Below, piece after piece: positions 1 through 7,465 of a DNA stretch of 9,464 nucleotides. Positions within the stretch are counted from its first letter, which is position 1. Each line of letters begins with the position of its first letter. The DNA comes from Firmicutes bacterium ZCTH02-B6 (GTDB lineage Bacteria; Bacillota; Limnochordia; Limnochordales; ZCTH02-B6), in assembly GCA_002159155.1 (NCBI GenBank), contig LZRQ01000136.1, positions 1-9,464 on the forward strand. Reading direction: 5' to 3'. Made by a program: the position numbers and the translations under genes. Under the pieces are notes generated by a model that was given only the letters and a program-made list of their open reading frames with translations, ran no database searches and was not told the origin of the DNA.

Positions 1-1
1 G

Positions 2-979
2 CTTGTGGGCGGCAACTACCGGGTCTTGACCGTTGAGGCGTACACCGCCTTCATCCGGTTCAATGTTGACCAGCGCATTCCCATCCTCCTGAGCGCCTGG
101 ATCGTGGTCATCTCGCTCTGCCTGCTCTACCTGGTCCGGCGGCAAATGCACAAGGCCGACATCGCTCCCGCTTTCACGGGCGACGTGTACACCTACTCCT
201 CCCCCGCCGCCCGCCGGCTAGGACTTATGTTTTGCTCCCTGGTGAGCTTCTTGGTACTCTTGCCTTACCTGGCCATCCTCGTGGCGTCGTTTGGCACCGT
301 GTGGGGCGTTGGGCTTTTGCCCGACGCCTTTACACTGCGCCACTACCAGGCGCTTGCGGCCAGCGTCGAACCGCTGCGCAACTCCCTCATCCTGGCCGGT
401 ACGGCGGCGCCGCTGGCCGTCGTGCTCAGCGTCGCCATCGGCAAGGCCATGCGCGACTGGGGCCGGGCCGGCGCCCTCTTTGACTACGTGACGCTCCTGC
501 CGCTGGTCGTCTCGGGCGTCGTCATCGGCATTGGGCTTATCCACCTGACGGGCCGGCTCCGCATGCTGGGCATGGCGCTGCCGTTCCTCTCGGGGCCGGG
601 CCTGTTGGTGGCCGCCTACTCCATCCGGCGGCTGCCGTACCCGATGCGCGTCATGACGGCCGCCTACAGCCGCATCGACCGGCGCCTGGAAGAGGCTTCC
701 TACAGCCTCGGCGCGTCGCCGGCGAGGACGTTTTTGCGCGTCACGCTGCCGCAGCTGTACCCGGCCATGGGGGCGGCCCTTGTCATCGCCTTTACCCGCA
801 TCATCACCGAGCTCGGCACGACGTTGGTCGTATACCAGCCCGGGTGGACGACCATCTCCATGCAGATCTTTTCTTACGCCCAAGAAGGGCTGGTCAACCG
901 GGCCGCGGCCATCTCGGTGCTGCTCGTCGCTGTTGTCGCCGCCCTGACCGGGCTGGCGGGCATGGAACGCCAGAGGTGA
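2..979 (+). CDS. ABC importer permease, C-terminal part (5' partial)
   Basis: Inner-membrane permease of a binding-protein-dependent ABC importer. The frame is open to the left edge, so the true start is outside the window; the GTG at position 5 is not a credible start because the preceding residues belong to the end of an upstream permease domain. Numbering from that GTG, hydrophobic segments lie near residues 24-45, 73-96, 125-147, 160-182, 188-207, 255-277 and 300-319. The cytoplasmic EAA loop that docks on the ATPase is at about 229-253 (EEASYSLGAS, then LPQLYP). A complete second transporter domain preceded by the tail of another suggests a two-domain fused permease of the FbpB/AfuB type, which carry ferric iron, though phosphonate, polyamine or thiamine permeases share this architecture. 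The substrate cannot be read from the sequence. Its stop overlaps the ribosome-binding site of the ATPase gene. Confidence 0.88.
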   Translation, partial: LVGGNYRVLTVEAYTAFIRFNVDQRIPILLSAWIVVISLCLLYLVRRQMHKADIAPAFTGDVYTYSSPAARRLGLMFCSLVSFLVLLPYLAILVASFGTVWGVGLLPDAFTLRHYQALAASVEPLRNSLILAGTAAPLAVVLSVAIGKAMRDWGRAGALFDYVTLLPLVVSGVVIGIGLIHLTGRLRMLGMALPFLSGPGLLVAAYSIRRLPYPMRVMTAAYSRIDRRLEEASYSLGASPARTFLRVTLPQLYPAMGAALVIAFTRIITELGTTLVVYQPGWTTISMQIFSYAQEGLVNRAAAISVLLVAVVAALTGLAGMERQR

Positions 980-980
980 T
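972..980 (+). promoter_or_regulatory. Ribosome-binding site of the ABC ATPase gene
   Basis: The sequence AGAGGTGAT is a strong Shine-Dalgarno match. Its GAGG core ends 7 nt before the GTG at 984 and it overlaps the TGA stop of the permease (977-979). This fixes the ATPase start at GTG and suggests translational coupling of the two genes. Confidence 0.8.
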
Positions 981-983
981 CCC

Positions 984-2063
984 GTGACCGGCGTTAGGTT
1001 GGAACAATTGACGAAGATCTACCCCACCGGTGTCAAGGCCGTGGACAACCTCACCGTGGCGGTGGCGCCGGGGGAGTTTGTGGCCATCGTGGGGCCATCG
1101 GGCTGCGGGAAGACCACGACCCTGCGCATGATCGCGGGACTGGAAACGCCGACCGCGGGCTCCGTCTACTTTGGCTCGCGGCGCATGAATGACGTCCCGC
1201 CCCAGCAGCGCGGGGTCGGGCTCGTGTTCCAGCATCATGCGGTGTTCCCCACCATGTCCGTGTATGAAAACGTGGCGTACGGGCTGCGCGTGCGCCGGGT
1301 CCCCGAACATGAGGTGCGGCGCCGCGTCATGGAGCACCTGGACCTGGTGGGACTCGGGGATCTCGCACAGCGGACGCCGGCGCAATTGTCAGGCGGCCAG
1401 TTGCAGCGGGTCGCGCTGGCGCGGGCGTTGGCCATCCAGCCGTCGGTGCTGCTGCTGGACGAGCCATTGAGCAGCCTCGACGCGAAGCTGCGGGCGTCGA
1501 TCCGCACCGAAATCAAGAAGCTCCAGCGGCAGCTGGGCATCACCACGATTTACGTCACCCACGATCAGGAGGAAGCGCTCTCCCTCGCCGACCGCGTGGG
1601 CGTCATGCACGCGGGGGTGCTGGAGCAAGTGGGACCGCCGGAGGCGATATACCGGGCACCGGCGACGAGGTTTGTGGCTTCCTTTGTCGGCGAGGGGACG
1701 CTGCTTGAGGGACATCTCGTTTCCGCAAGGGACGGGCTCGCCGTCGTGCAAGCCGGACCGTTGCGGCTGGAGGTGCCGCGGCCGGCGGGCGCCGCTCCTC
1801 TCCAGCCCGGCCCCGTGTGGCTCTGCGTGCGGCCGGAGGCGGTGCAGCTGGCAGCAGAAAGCGAAGGCGCCCCCGTGTGGGAGGGCGCCGTCGAACATCT
1901 GGAGTTCCTCGGTTCGATGGTGCGCGGCGAGCTGCGGGTGCACGGCCTCAGCGCGCCTCTGCTCTTCCTCTGCCCGGCCCGGGCCGAATCGTCCTTGGCC
2001 ACAGGGCAACGGGTCCGGTTTTCCATTGACCCCGCGGCGGTGTCCGCCGGGCAGGATGCCTAA
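984..2063 (+). CDS. ABC transporter ATP-binding protein with TOBE domain
   Basis: Cytoplasmic ATPase that powers the importer whose permease lies directly upstream (4 nt gap). The 359 residues show all ABC motifs in order: Walker A GPSGCGKTT (37-45), Q-loop Gln83 in VFQHH, signature LSGGQ (135-139), Walker B VLLLDEP (155-161), a D-loop SSLD, and the H-loop His193 in YVTHD. Residues from about 235 to 350 form a C-terminal TOBE-like regulatory region (VRPEAV near 282-287), typical of the FbpC/PotA/MalK group. Length is normal for that group. The GTG start is supported by the ribosome-binding site at 972-980. With a fused permease upstream, a ferric-iron or similar small-substrate importer is plausible, but the substrate is unproven. 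It ends 2 bp from the end of gyrA, which is on the opposite strand. Confidence 0.93.
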   Translation: MTGVRLEQLTKIYPTGVKAVDNLTVAVAPGEFVAIVGPSGCGKTTTLRMIAGLETPTAGSVYFGSRRMNDVPPQQRGVGLVFQHHAVFPTMSVYENVAYGLRVRRVPEHEVRRRVMEHLDLVGLGDLAQRTPAQLSGGQLQRVALARALAIQPSVLLLDEPLSSLDAKLRASIRTEIKKLQRQLGITTIYVTHDQEEALSLADRVGVMHAGVLEQVGPPEAIYRAPATRFVASFVGEGTLLEGHLVSARDGLAVVQAGPLRLEVPRPAGAAPLQPGPVWLCVRPEAVQLAAESEGAPVWEGAVEHLEFLGSMVRGELRVHGLSAPLLFLCPARAESSLATGQRVRFSIDPAAVSAGQDA

Positions 2064-2065
2064 GC

Positions 2066-4525
2066 TCAGAGCAGTTGTCCTTGCTCGCCCTTGTCGTCGT
2101 CTTTGTCGGCGACGAGGGCGGCCGCGACCGCGTAGTCCCCGGCGTCGAGCCGCATGACCCGCACGCCCTGGGTGGCCCGTCCCTGGCGGGAGATTTCATC
2201 CACCGACGTCCGGATCATGATGCCGGCTGCGCTGATGAGCATGACTTCATCACCGTCGCGCACGACGCGTACGGCGACGATGGGGCCGTTCTTCTCGGTG
2301 ATCTGCAAGGTGCGGATGCCTTTGCCGCCGCGACCGGTGACGCGGTACTCTTCCAGCGGCGTCCGCTTGCCAAACCCTTTCTGGCTAACAACGAGCAGGT
2401 CCGCCGCGGGCCGCACCACGTCCAGGCCCACCACCGAGTCGCCCTCTTCCAGCGTGATGCCCCGCACCCCCCGGGCGGCGCGGCCCATGGGGCGCACGTC
2501 GTTTTCCGGGAACCTGATGGCCTGGCCGTGGGCGGTGACGAGCAGCACGTGCTCGTTGCCCTCGGTCAGGCGCACGTCCACCAGCTCATCGTCCTCGTCC
2601 AGCAAAATGCCGATGAGACCGTGACGGGGGCTGTCAAACTCCGTCAGCACCGTCTTCTTGACGATGCCCCGCTTGGTGGCCATGAAGAGGTAATGCCCTT
2701 CGTCGTACTCGCGGATCGGGATCGCCGTCTTGATGCGCTCGTCTCGCGGCAGCTGGATGAGGTTGACGATGGCTGTGCCGCGCGCGGTGCGCCCCACCTC
2801 GGGTACCTCGTGGGCCTTGATGCGGTACACCTTGCCCTTGTCGCTGAAGAACAAAATGTAGCTGTGGGTGCTGGTGACGAACAATTGCTCCACGAAGTCT
2901 TCTTCGCGGGTACTGATGGCGGTGATCCCGCGCCCGCCCCGGCGCTGCGAACGGTAGGCCGTGAGGGGCAGCCGCTTGATGTAGCCAAAGTGGGTGACGG
3001 TGACGACCACGTCTTCGTCGGCGATCAGGTCTTCCTCGGCCAGCTCGGCCGCGGCGCTGGTGATCTGCGTACGCCGCTCGTCACCGTATTTCTCCTTGAT
3101 CTCGAGCAGCTCTTGTTTGATAACCTCGTACACCTTGCGGATGTCGCCCAGGATCTCCCGCAGGCGGGCGATGGTTTTGAGCAGCTCCTGGTACTCGGCT
3201 TCGATCTTCTCTCGCTCCAGCCCCGTCAGGCGGCGCAACTGCATGTCGAGAATGGCCACCGCCTGTTTTTCGGTGAGGCCGAAGCGCTGCATGAGCCCTT
3301 GCTTTGCCTCGTTGTCGGTCTTGGACCGGCGAATGAGGGCGATGATCTCGTCGATGTGGTCCAGCGCGATGCGGAGGCCTTCCAGGATATGGGCCCGCTC
3401 CTCCGCGCGCTGCAGCTCGAACCGGGTGCGCCGGATGACGACTTCTTCCTGGTGCTTGAGGTAATGCTGCAATGCCTCTTTCAGGTTGAGCACCTTCGGC
3501 TCGCCGTCGACGAGCGCCAGCATGATGACGCCGAAGGTGTCTTCCATTTGGGTGTGGCGGTAGAGGCGGTTGAGCACCACCCGGGCATTGGCGTCCCGGC
3601 GCAGTTCGATGACGATGCGCATACCGGTCCGGTCCGACTCGTCTCGGAGATCCGTGATGCCGTCCACCTGCTTGTTGCGGTGGAGCTCCGCGATCTTTTG
3701 GATGAGACTGGACTTGTTGACCAGGTACGGGATCTCGGTGACCACGATGCGCTGGCGGCCGTTGGCCAGCTCCTCGATGCGGGCTTTGGCGCGCACCTTG
3801 ATGCGCCCGCGCCCGGTCGTGTACGCCTCCTTGATCCCGTCGCGGCCAAGGATCATGGCGCCCGTGGGAAAGTCCGGCCCCTTGACGACCTTCATCAGGT
3901 CCTTGAGGTCGGCGTCCGGGTTGTCGATCAACAGCACGAGGCCGTCCACGATCTCCCGGAGGTTATGGGGCGGGATGTTGGTGGCCATCCCAACGGCGAT
4001 GCCCGAGGCGCCGTTGATGAGCAGGTTGGGGATGCGGGCGGGCAGCACCGCGGGCTGCTCCAGCGTATCGTCAAAGTTGGGGACGAAGTCGACCGTATCC
4101 TTGTCGATGTCCCGCAGCATCTCCATGGCCAGCTGCGAAAGGCGGGCCTCGGTGTAGCGCATGGCCGCCGGCGGGTCGCCGTCCACGGACCCAAAGTTGC
4201 CGTGACCGTCCACCAGCGGGTAGCGGAAGTTGAAGTCCTGGGCCATGCGCACCATGGCGTCGTAAATGGCGGCGTCGCCGTGGGGGTGGTATTTACCCAT
4301 GACGTCGCCGACGATACGAGCCGACTTGCGGTGCTGTCTGTCCGGGCGCAGGCCCAGCTCGTACATGCCATAGAGGATGCGCCGCTGGACCGGCTTGAGG
4401 CCGTCCCGCACGTCCGGCAAGGCCCGGTCGACGATGACGCTCATCGCGTAGTCGATATAGGACCGCTTCATCTCCTCGTCCACGCGGACGGGGAGAATGC
4501 GCTCTTGGCTGAAGTCGATGGCCAT
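2066..4525 (-). CDS. gyrA: DNA gyrase subunit A
   Basis: Breakage-reunion subunit of gyrase, acting as A2B2 with GyrB to introduce negative supercoils. The 819 residues cover the whole family length. The N-terminal winged-helix/tower part includes DGLKPVQRRILY (41-52), the HPHGD segment (80-84) and the catalytic Tyr124 in AAMRYTEARL, which forms the covalent link to DNA. The coiled-coil section spans about 360-480. The C-terminal beta-pinwheel wraps DNA and begins with the GyrA box QRRGGRG (527-533), which marks a supercoiling gyrase rather than topoisomerase IV. The tail is short and acidic. The ATG at 4525 is preceded by AAGGAG at good spacing. Position 85 is alanine where E. coli has Ser83 in the quinolone-binding region. 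gyrB lies 31 nt upstream, probably in the same transcript. Confidence 0.98.
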   Translation of the reverse strand: MAIDFSQERILPVRVDEEMKRSYIDYAMSVIVDRALPDVRDGLKPVQRRILYGMYELGLRPDRQHRKSARIVGDVMGKYHPHGDAAIYDAMVRMAQDFNFRYPLVDGHGNFGSVDGDPPAAMRYTEARLSQLAMEMLRDIDKDTVDFVPNFDDTLEQPAVLPARIPNLLINGASGIAVGMATNIPPHNLREIVDGLVLLIDNPDADLKDLMKVVKGPDFPTGAMILGRDGIKEAYTTGRGRIKVRAKARIEELANGRQRIVVTEIPYLVNKSSLIQKIAELHRNKQVDGITDLRDESDRTGMRIVIELRRDANARVVLNRLYRHTQMEDTFGVIMLALVDGEPKVLNLKEALQHYLKHQEEVVIRRTRFELQRAEERAHILEGLRIALDHIDEIIALIRRSKTDNEAKQGLMQRFGLTEKQAVAILDMQLRRLTGLEREKIEAEYQELLKTIARLREILGDIRKVYEVIKQELLEIKEKYGDERRTQITSAAAELAEEDLIADEDVVVTVTHFGYIKRLPLTAYRSQRRGGRGITAISTREEDFVEQLFVTSTHSYILFFSDKGKVYRIKAHEVPEVGRTARGTAIVNLIQLPRDERIKTAIPIREYDEGHYLFMATKRGIVKKTVLTEFDSPRHGLIGILLDEDDELVDVRLTEGNEHVLLVTAHGQAIRFPENDVRPMGRAARGVRGITLEEGDSVVGLDVVRPAADLLVVSQKGFGKRTPLEEYRVTGRGGKGIRTLQITEKNGPIVAVRVVRDGDEVMLISAAGIMIRTSVDEISRQGRATQGVRVMRLDAGDYAVAAALVADKDDDKGEQGQLL

Positions 4526-4533
4526 GCTCTGGT

Positions 4534-4539
4534 CTCCTT
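4534..4539 (-). promoter_or_regulatory. Ribosome-binding site of gyrA
   Basis: AAGGAG read on the minus strand, 8 nt upstream of the ATG at 4525, inside the 31 nt gyrB-gyrA gap. It is a near-perfect Shine-Dalgarno sequence and sets the gyrA start. The gap shows no obvious terminator or promoter, so gyrBA is probably one transcript. Confidence 0.85.
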
Positions 4540-4556
4540 ACGCTGCCCGCCGGGCG

Positions 4557-7463
4557 TTACACGTCCAGGTTTTGGACCTCCCGGGCATGGGCCTGGATGA
4601 ACTCCCGCCGCGGCTCGACGTCTTCGCCCATAAGGATGGAAAAGATCTGGTCGGCCATTTCCGCATCGTCCAGCGTCAGCTGGCGGATGGTGCGGGTTTC
4701 CGGATTCATGGTCGTCTCCCACAGCTGCTCCGCGTCCATTTCACCGAGACCCTTGTAGCGCTGGATGGTGACGCCCTGGCGGCCGATGCGCTCGAGGATC
4801 TCGTCCAGCTCCTTGTCGCTGTGGGCGTAGTACATCTGGTTGCCCTTGCGGACGCCGTACAACGGCGGCATGGCGATGTAGAGCCGTCCGGACTCCACCA
4901 GCTGGCGCATGAAGCGGTAGAAGAACGTGAGGAGCAGGGTCCGGATGTGGGCGCCGTCCACGTCGGCATCGGTGTTGTGACAGCAGATGCCGCCCATCCC
5001 GGCGATGAAGTTCTCATCGCCCTCCACCGAGAAGTCGTACACTTGCCCGCGGCTGGGGCTCACCGCCTCCACCTTGGCTACCCGCAATGCCTCCAGGTCC
5101 CCGCCGGGCCCGGAAACCGGCGGCCGCTTGGGACGGGGTTTGCCGATGACCCAATACACCGGCTCGCCGCGCAAGTTGGAGCCGCGGCGGATTTCTACCG
5201 CCATCCCCTGCGCCAAGACCAGATAGGCCAGCTGCCCGGCCACGTCCCGGGAGCCGGTGCGCAGGATAAGCCTGGGGCCCCGCTGGCGGCGCCGGCGCGG
5301 CCGGAAGCGCTCGAGATACGCCCGTTGCTCCGCCGGGCCCAGGTTGAAAATGCGATCCGGGACGCGCTCCCCGTCCGGGCGCGGGAGGCTGCTGTCGACG
5401 CCGGCAAGACGGCCGACGCCGGCCGGTACAACCGGCGCTCCGTCCCCTTCCCTGCCCCCGCCGACGGCGATGGCCGCGGGCCGGCGCAGGCGGGCGATGG
5501 CGGCGCGCCCCACAGGAGCCGTCGTGAAGCGGATGGCGGGCAGCGGTTTCCCTTGGCCCGTGGCGGCCTGCGCTTGCCCTGCGGAGGTCTCCTGCCCCAC
5601 GGCCACGGATGCCCCCAGCGGGATGCGGGCCGGCGCCAGCAAGAGGTCCCCGGGCCGTATCTCGTCGCCCCGCTTGAGCTTCTTTTCTCCGTTCTCCCAC
5701 ACAAAGACGCTGTGGGACGAGGTGACCCGCACGGAGCGCCCGCAGCCGGTGGTGATCTCATAGAGCGTCTCCGACAGCGGGTGGCGGATTACGTTTTTGA
5801 TCGGCCGGAAGGCGCACTTATGATCCTCCAGCCCGAAACAGAGCACCGCAAAGCGGCGGTAGTCCAACCGCCCGTCGAGGCAAGCGTCGATGAAGTCGCC
5901 CACCTTGACGCTGCGCACGATGCCCCGTTCGTCCCGCACAAAGGCCAACTCGTCGCCGTCCACGGACATGATGATCACTTTGCCGTAGCGGGCCTTGGAC
6001 AGGTCAAAATCGTCGCCGATCCCGGTGCCGAGGGCAGTGATCATCGCGCGGATTTCCTGGTTGCTCAAGATCTTATCAAGCCGCGCCTTTTCAACGTTGA
6101 GGATCTTGCCCCGCAAGGGCATGATGGCCTGGAAGCTGCGGTCGCGTCCCTGCTTGGCCGTGCCGCCGGCGGAGTCGCCCTCCACCAGGTACAGCTCGCA
6201 GCGATCAGGGTCCGTTAAGGTGCAGTCGGCCAGCTTCCCGGGCAACGACGTGTCCTCCAGCGCGTTTTTGCGCCGGGTCAGCTCGCGCGCCTTGCGGGCG
6301 GCCTCCCGGGCCCTGGCGGCCTGGATGGCCTTTTCCACGATGCGCCGCGCTTCCCTGGGGTGCTCCTCCAGGTAGACGGCGAGCCCCTCGGCCACCACCG
6401 ACTCGACCGCGCCGCGCACGTCGCTGTTGCCCAACTTGGTCTTGGTCTGGCCTTCAAACTGCGGCTCCCGCACCTTGACGCTGACGACCGCGGTCAGGCC
6501 TTCCCGCACGTCTTCGCCCGTCAAGTTTTCCTCGCTGTCTTTGAGGAGGTTGAGCTTGCGGGCGTAGTCGTTGAGGGTGCGGGTCAACGCGCCCCGGAAA
6601 CCGGTCAGGTGCGTGCCGCCCTCATGGGTGTTGATGTTGTTGCAGAAAGACAGGACGGTTTCGTTGTAGCCGGTGTTGTACTGCAGGGCGACCTCGACGC
6701 CGGTGTCGCCCGCCATCTTCTCCACGTAGATGATGTCGGAGTGCAGCGCTTCCTTGTTGCGGTTGAGGTGCTGCACAAACGACTTAAGCCCGCCGTCGTA
6801 CTGGAAATCTTCCGTGCGCCCGTCCCGCTCGTCGTGCAAGGTCAGGCGCACGCCCTTGTTGAGAAACGCCAGCTCCTGCAGGCGATGGGCCAGCACGTTG
6901 GCGTCGAAGTCCACCGTCTCAAAAATTTGAGCGTCTGGCTTGAAGGTGACGCGGGTTCCCGTGCCCTCGCACTCCCCCACGACCTCCAGCTCGGTGGTCG
7001 GCGTGCCCCGGGAGAAACGCTGGCGGTACACCTTGCCGCCGCGCTTGACCTCGACCTCCAGCCACTCGGACAGCGCGTTGACGACGGACACGCCTACGCC
7101 GTGCAGGCCGCCGGAAACCTTGTAGCCGCCGTCTTCGCCAAATTTGCCGCCGGCGTGCAGGGTGGTCAGAACCGTTTCCACCGCGGGGCGCCCGGTCTTG
7201 GGGTGGATGCTCACCGGAATGCCGCGGCCGTTGTCGATGCAGGACAGCGACCCGTCCTTGTGGACAATGACGTCGATGCGGTCGCAGAAGCCTGCCATCG
7301 CCTCGTCGATGCTGTTGTCCACCACCTCCACAAAGAGGTGGTGCAGCCCGCGCGCGTCGGTGCTGCCGATGTACATTCCCGGCCGCCGGCGCACGGCTTC
7401 CAGGCCTTCGAGGACCTGGATCTGCTCGGCCTCGTAGGCCTGTCGGAGCCGCTCTTTCTCCAA
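4557..7463 (-). CDS. gyrB: DNA gyrase subunit B precursor containing an intein
   Basis: ATPase subunit of gyrase. The 968-residue precursor becomes 637 residues once the intein (500-830) is removed, matching the usual Gram-positive GyrB length. The GHKL ATPase domain shows VEVVDNSIDEAM (45-56), DNGRGIP (77-83) and GGLHGVGVSVVNA (118-130). The transducer follows. The TOPRIM domain has LVEGDSAGG (426-434) and PLRGKILNVEKA (449-460); its metal motif TDADVDGAHIR begins directly after the intein, at 831. The C-terminal part contains QRYKGLGEMD (901-910) and ends NLDV. The start is TTG at 7463: it aligns with family N-termini, no ATG or GTG lies between it and an in-frame upstream TGA, and the next ATG (Met30) falls inside the conserved RPGMYIG. 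A candidate promoter and hairpin lie just upstream. Confidence 0.97.
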   Translation of the reverse strand: MEKERLRQAYEAEQIQVLEGLEAVRRRPGMYIGSTDARGLHHLFVEVVDNSIDEAMAGFCDRIDVIVHKDGSLSCIDNGRGIPVSIHPKTGRPAVETVLTTLHAGGKFGEDGGYKVSGGLHGVGVSVVNALSEWLEVEVKRGGKVYRQRFSRGTPTTELEVVGECEGTGTRVTFKPDAQIFETVDFDANVLAHRLQELAFLNKGVRLTLHDERDGRTEDFQYDGGLKSFVQHLNRNKEALHSDIIYVEKMAGDTGVEVALQYNTGYNETVLSFCNNINTHEGGTHLTGFRGALTRTLNDYARKLNLLKDSEENLTGEDVREGLTAVVSVKVREPQFEGQTKTKLGNSDVRGAVESVVAEGLAVYLEEHPREARRIVEKAIQAARAREAARKARELTRRKNALEDTSLPGKLADCTLTDPDRCELYLVEGDSAGGTAKQGRDRSFQAIMPLRGKILNVEKARLDKILSNQEIRAMITALGTGIGDDFDLSKARYGKVIIMSVDGDELAFVRDERGIVRSVKVGDFIDACLDGRLDYRRFAVLCFGLEDHKCAFRPIKNVIRHPLSETLYEITTGCGRSVRVTSSHSVFVWENGEKKLKRGDEIRPGDLLLAPARIPLGASVAVGQETSAGQAQAATGQGKPLPAIRFTTAPVGRAAIARLRRPAAIAVGGGREGDGAPVVPAGVGRLAGVDSSLPRPDGERVPDRIFNLGPAEQRAYLERFRPRRRRQRGPRLILRTGSRDVAGQLAYLVLAQGMAVEIRRGSNLRGEPVYWVIGKPRPKRPPVSGPGGDLEALRVAKVEAVSPSRGQVYDFSVEGDENFIAGMGGICCHNTDADVDGAHIRTLLLTFFYRFMRQLVESGRLYIAMPPLYGVRKGNQMYYAHSDKELDEILERIGRQGVTIQRYKGLGEMDAEQLWETTMNPETRTIRQLTLDDAEMADQIFSILMGEDVEPRREFIQAHAREVQNLDV
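4974..5966 (-). mobile_element. GyrB intein, 331 residues, with degenerate endonuclease region
   Basis: An in-frame intein spanning precursor residues 500-830. Removing it restores the conserved junction KVIIM-TDADVDG exactly. Block A starts at Ser500 (SVDGDELAFV), so splicing would begin at serine rather than the commoner cysteine. Block B is GRSVRVTSSHSVFV, with the TxxH pair Thr581 and His584. Block F is VYDFSVEGDENFIAG (808-822). Block G ends in ICCHN, giving the penultimate His829 and terminal Asn830, and Thr831 is the +1 nucleophile. All residues known to be needed for standard splicing are present. The size is well above a mini-intein (about 130-160 residues) but below most full inteins with intact LAGLIDADG endonucleases. 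Residues 614-700 are low-complexity and 701-760 resemble a decayed endonuclease half, so active homing is unlikely. Splicing itself is inferred. Confidence 0.95.
5184..5363 (-). other. Remnant of LAGLIDADG (DOD) endonuclease second half inside the intein
   Basis: Precursor residues 701-760. The pattern VPDRIFNLGPAEQRAYLERF, then an Arg-rich run, then RLILRTGSRDVAGQLAYLVLAQG, follows the layout of the second LAGLIDADG repeat in intein DOD endonucleases: a phrase like IPxxIFN, a helix ending in an acidic GD/DG motif, then a strand and the helix SxxLAxxLxYLLLxLG. Where the catalytic acidic motif belongs, the sequence reads YLERFRPRRRR, with no Asp. No first LAGLIDADG motif is visible upstream, in this frame or in the other two minus-strand frames. 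The match is from recalled family pattern, not an alignment. Confidence 0.68.
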
Positions 7464-7465
7464 AG

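Noticed and set aside
537..545. TTATCCACC, one mismatch from a DnaA box
   Set aside because: It is a single copy inside the permease coding region with no cluster or AT-rich element. The expected origin is beyond the dnaN side, at the other end of the window.
2075..4600. A plus-strand open frame of 841 codons opposite gyrA
   Set aside because: It is the shadow of gyrA in a GC-rich genome where stop codons are rare on the complement. The His/Asp/Val/Leu-rich product has no motif, and all conservation lies in gyrA.
5014..5761. Minus-strand alternative frames over the intein, checked for a frameshifted endonuclease
   Set aside because: Neither shows a LAGLIDADG-like or other nuclease motif. 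Both are Arg/Pro/Ser/Gly-rich shadows, so a simple frameshift does not explain the missing catalytic sites.
5940..5966. SVDGDE at the intein start as a duplicated TOPRIM DxD motif
   Set aside because: It resembles the VDG of the real TOPRIM motif, but it fits intein block A and the genuine TDADVDG is intact after the intein.
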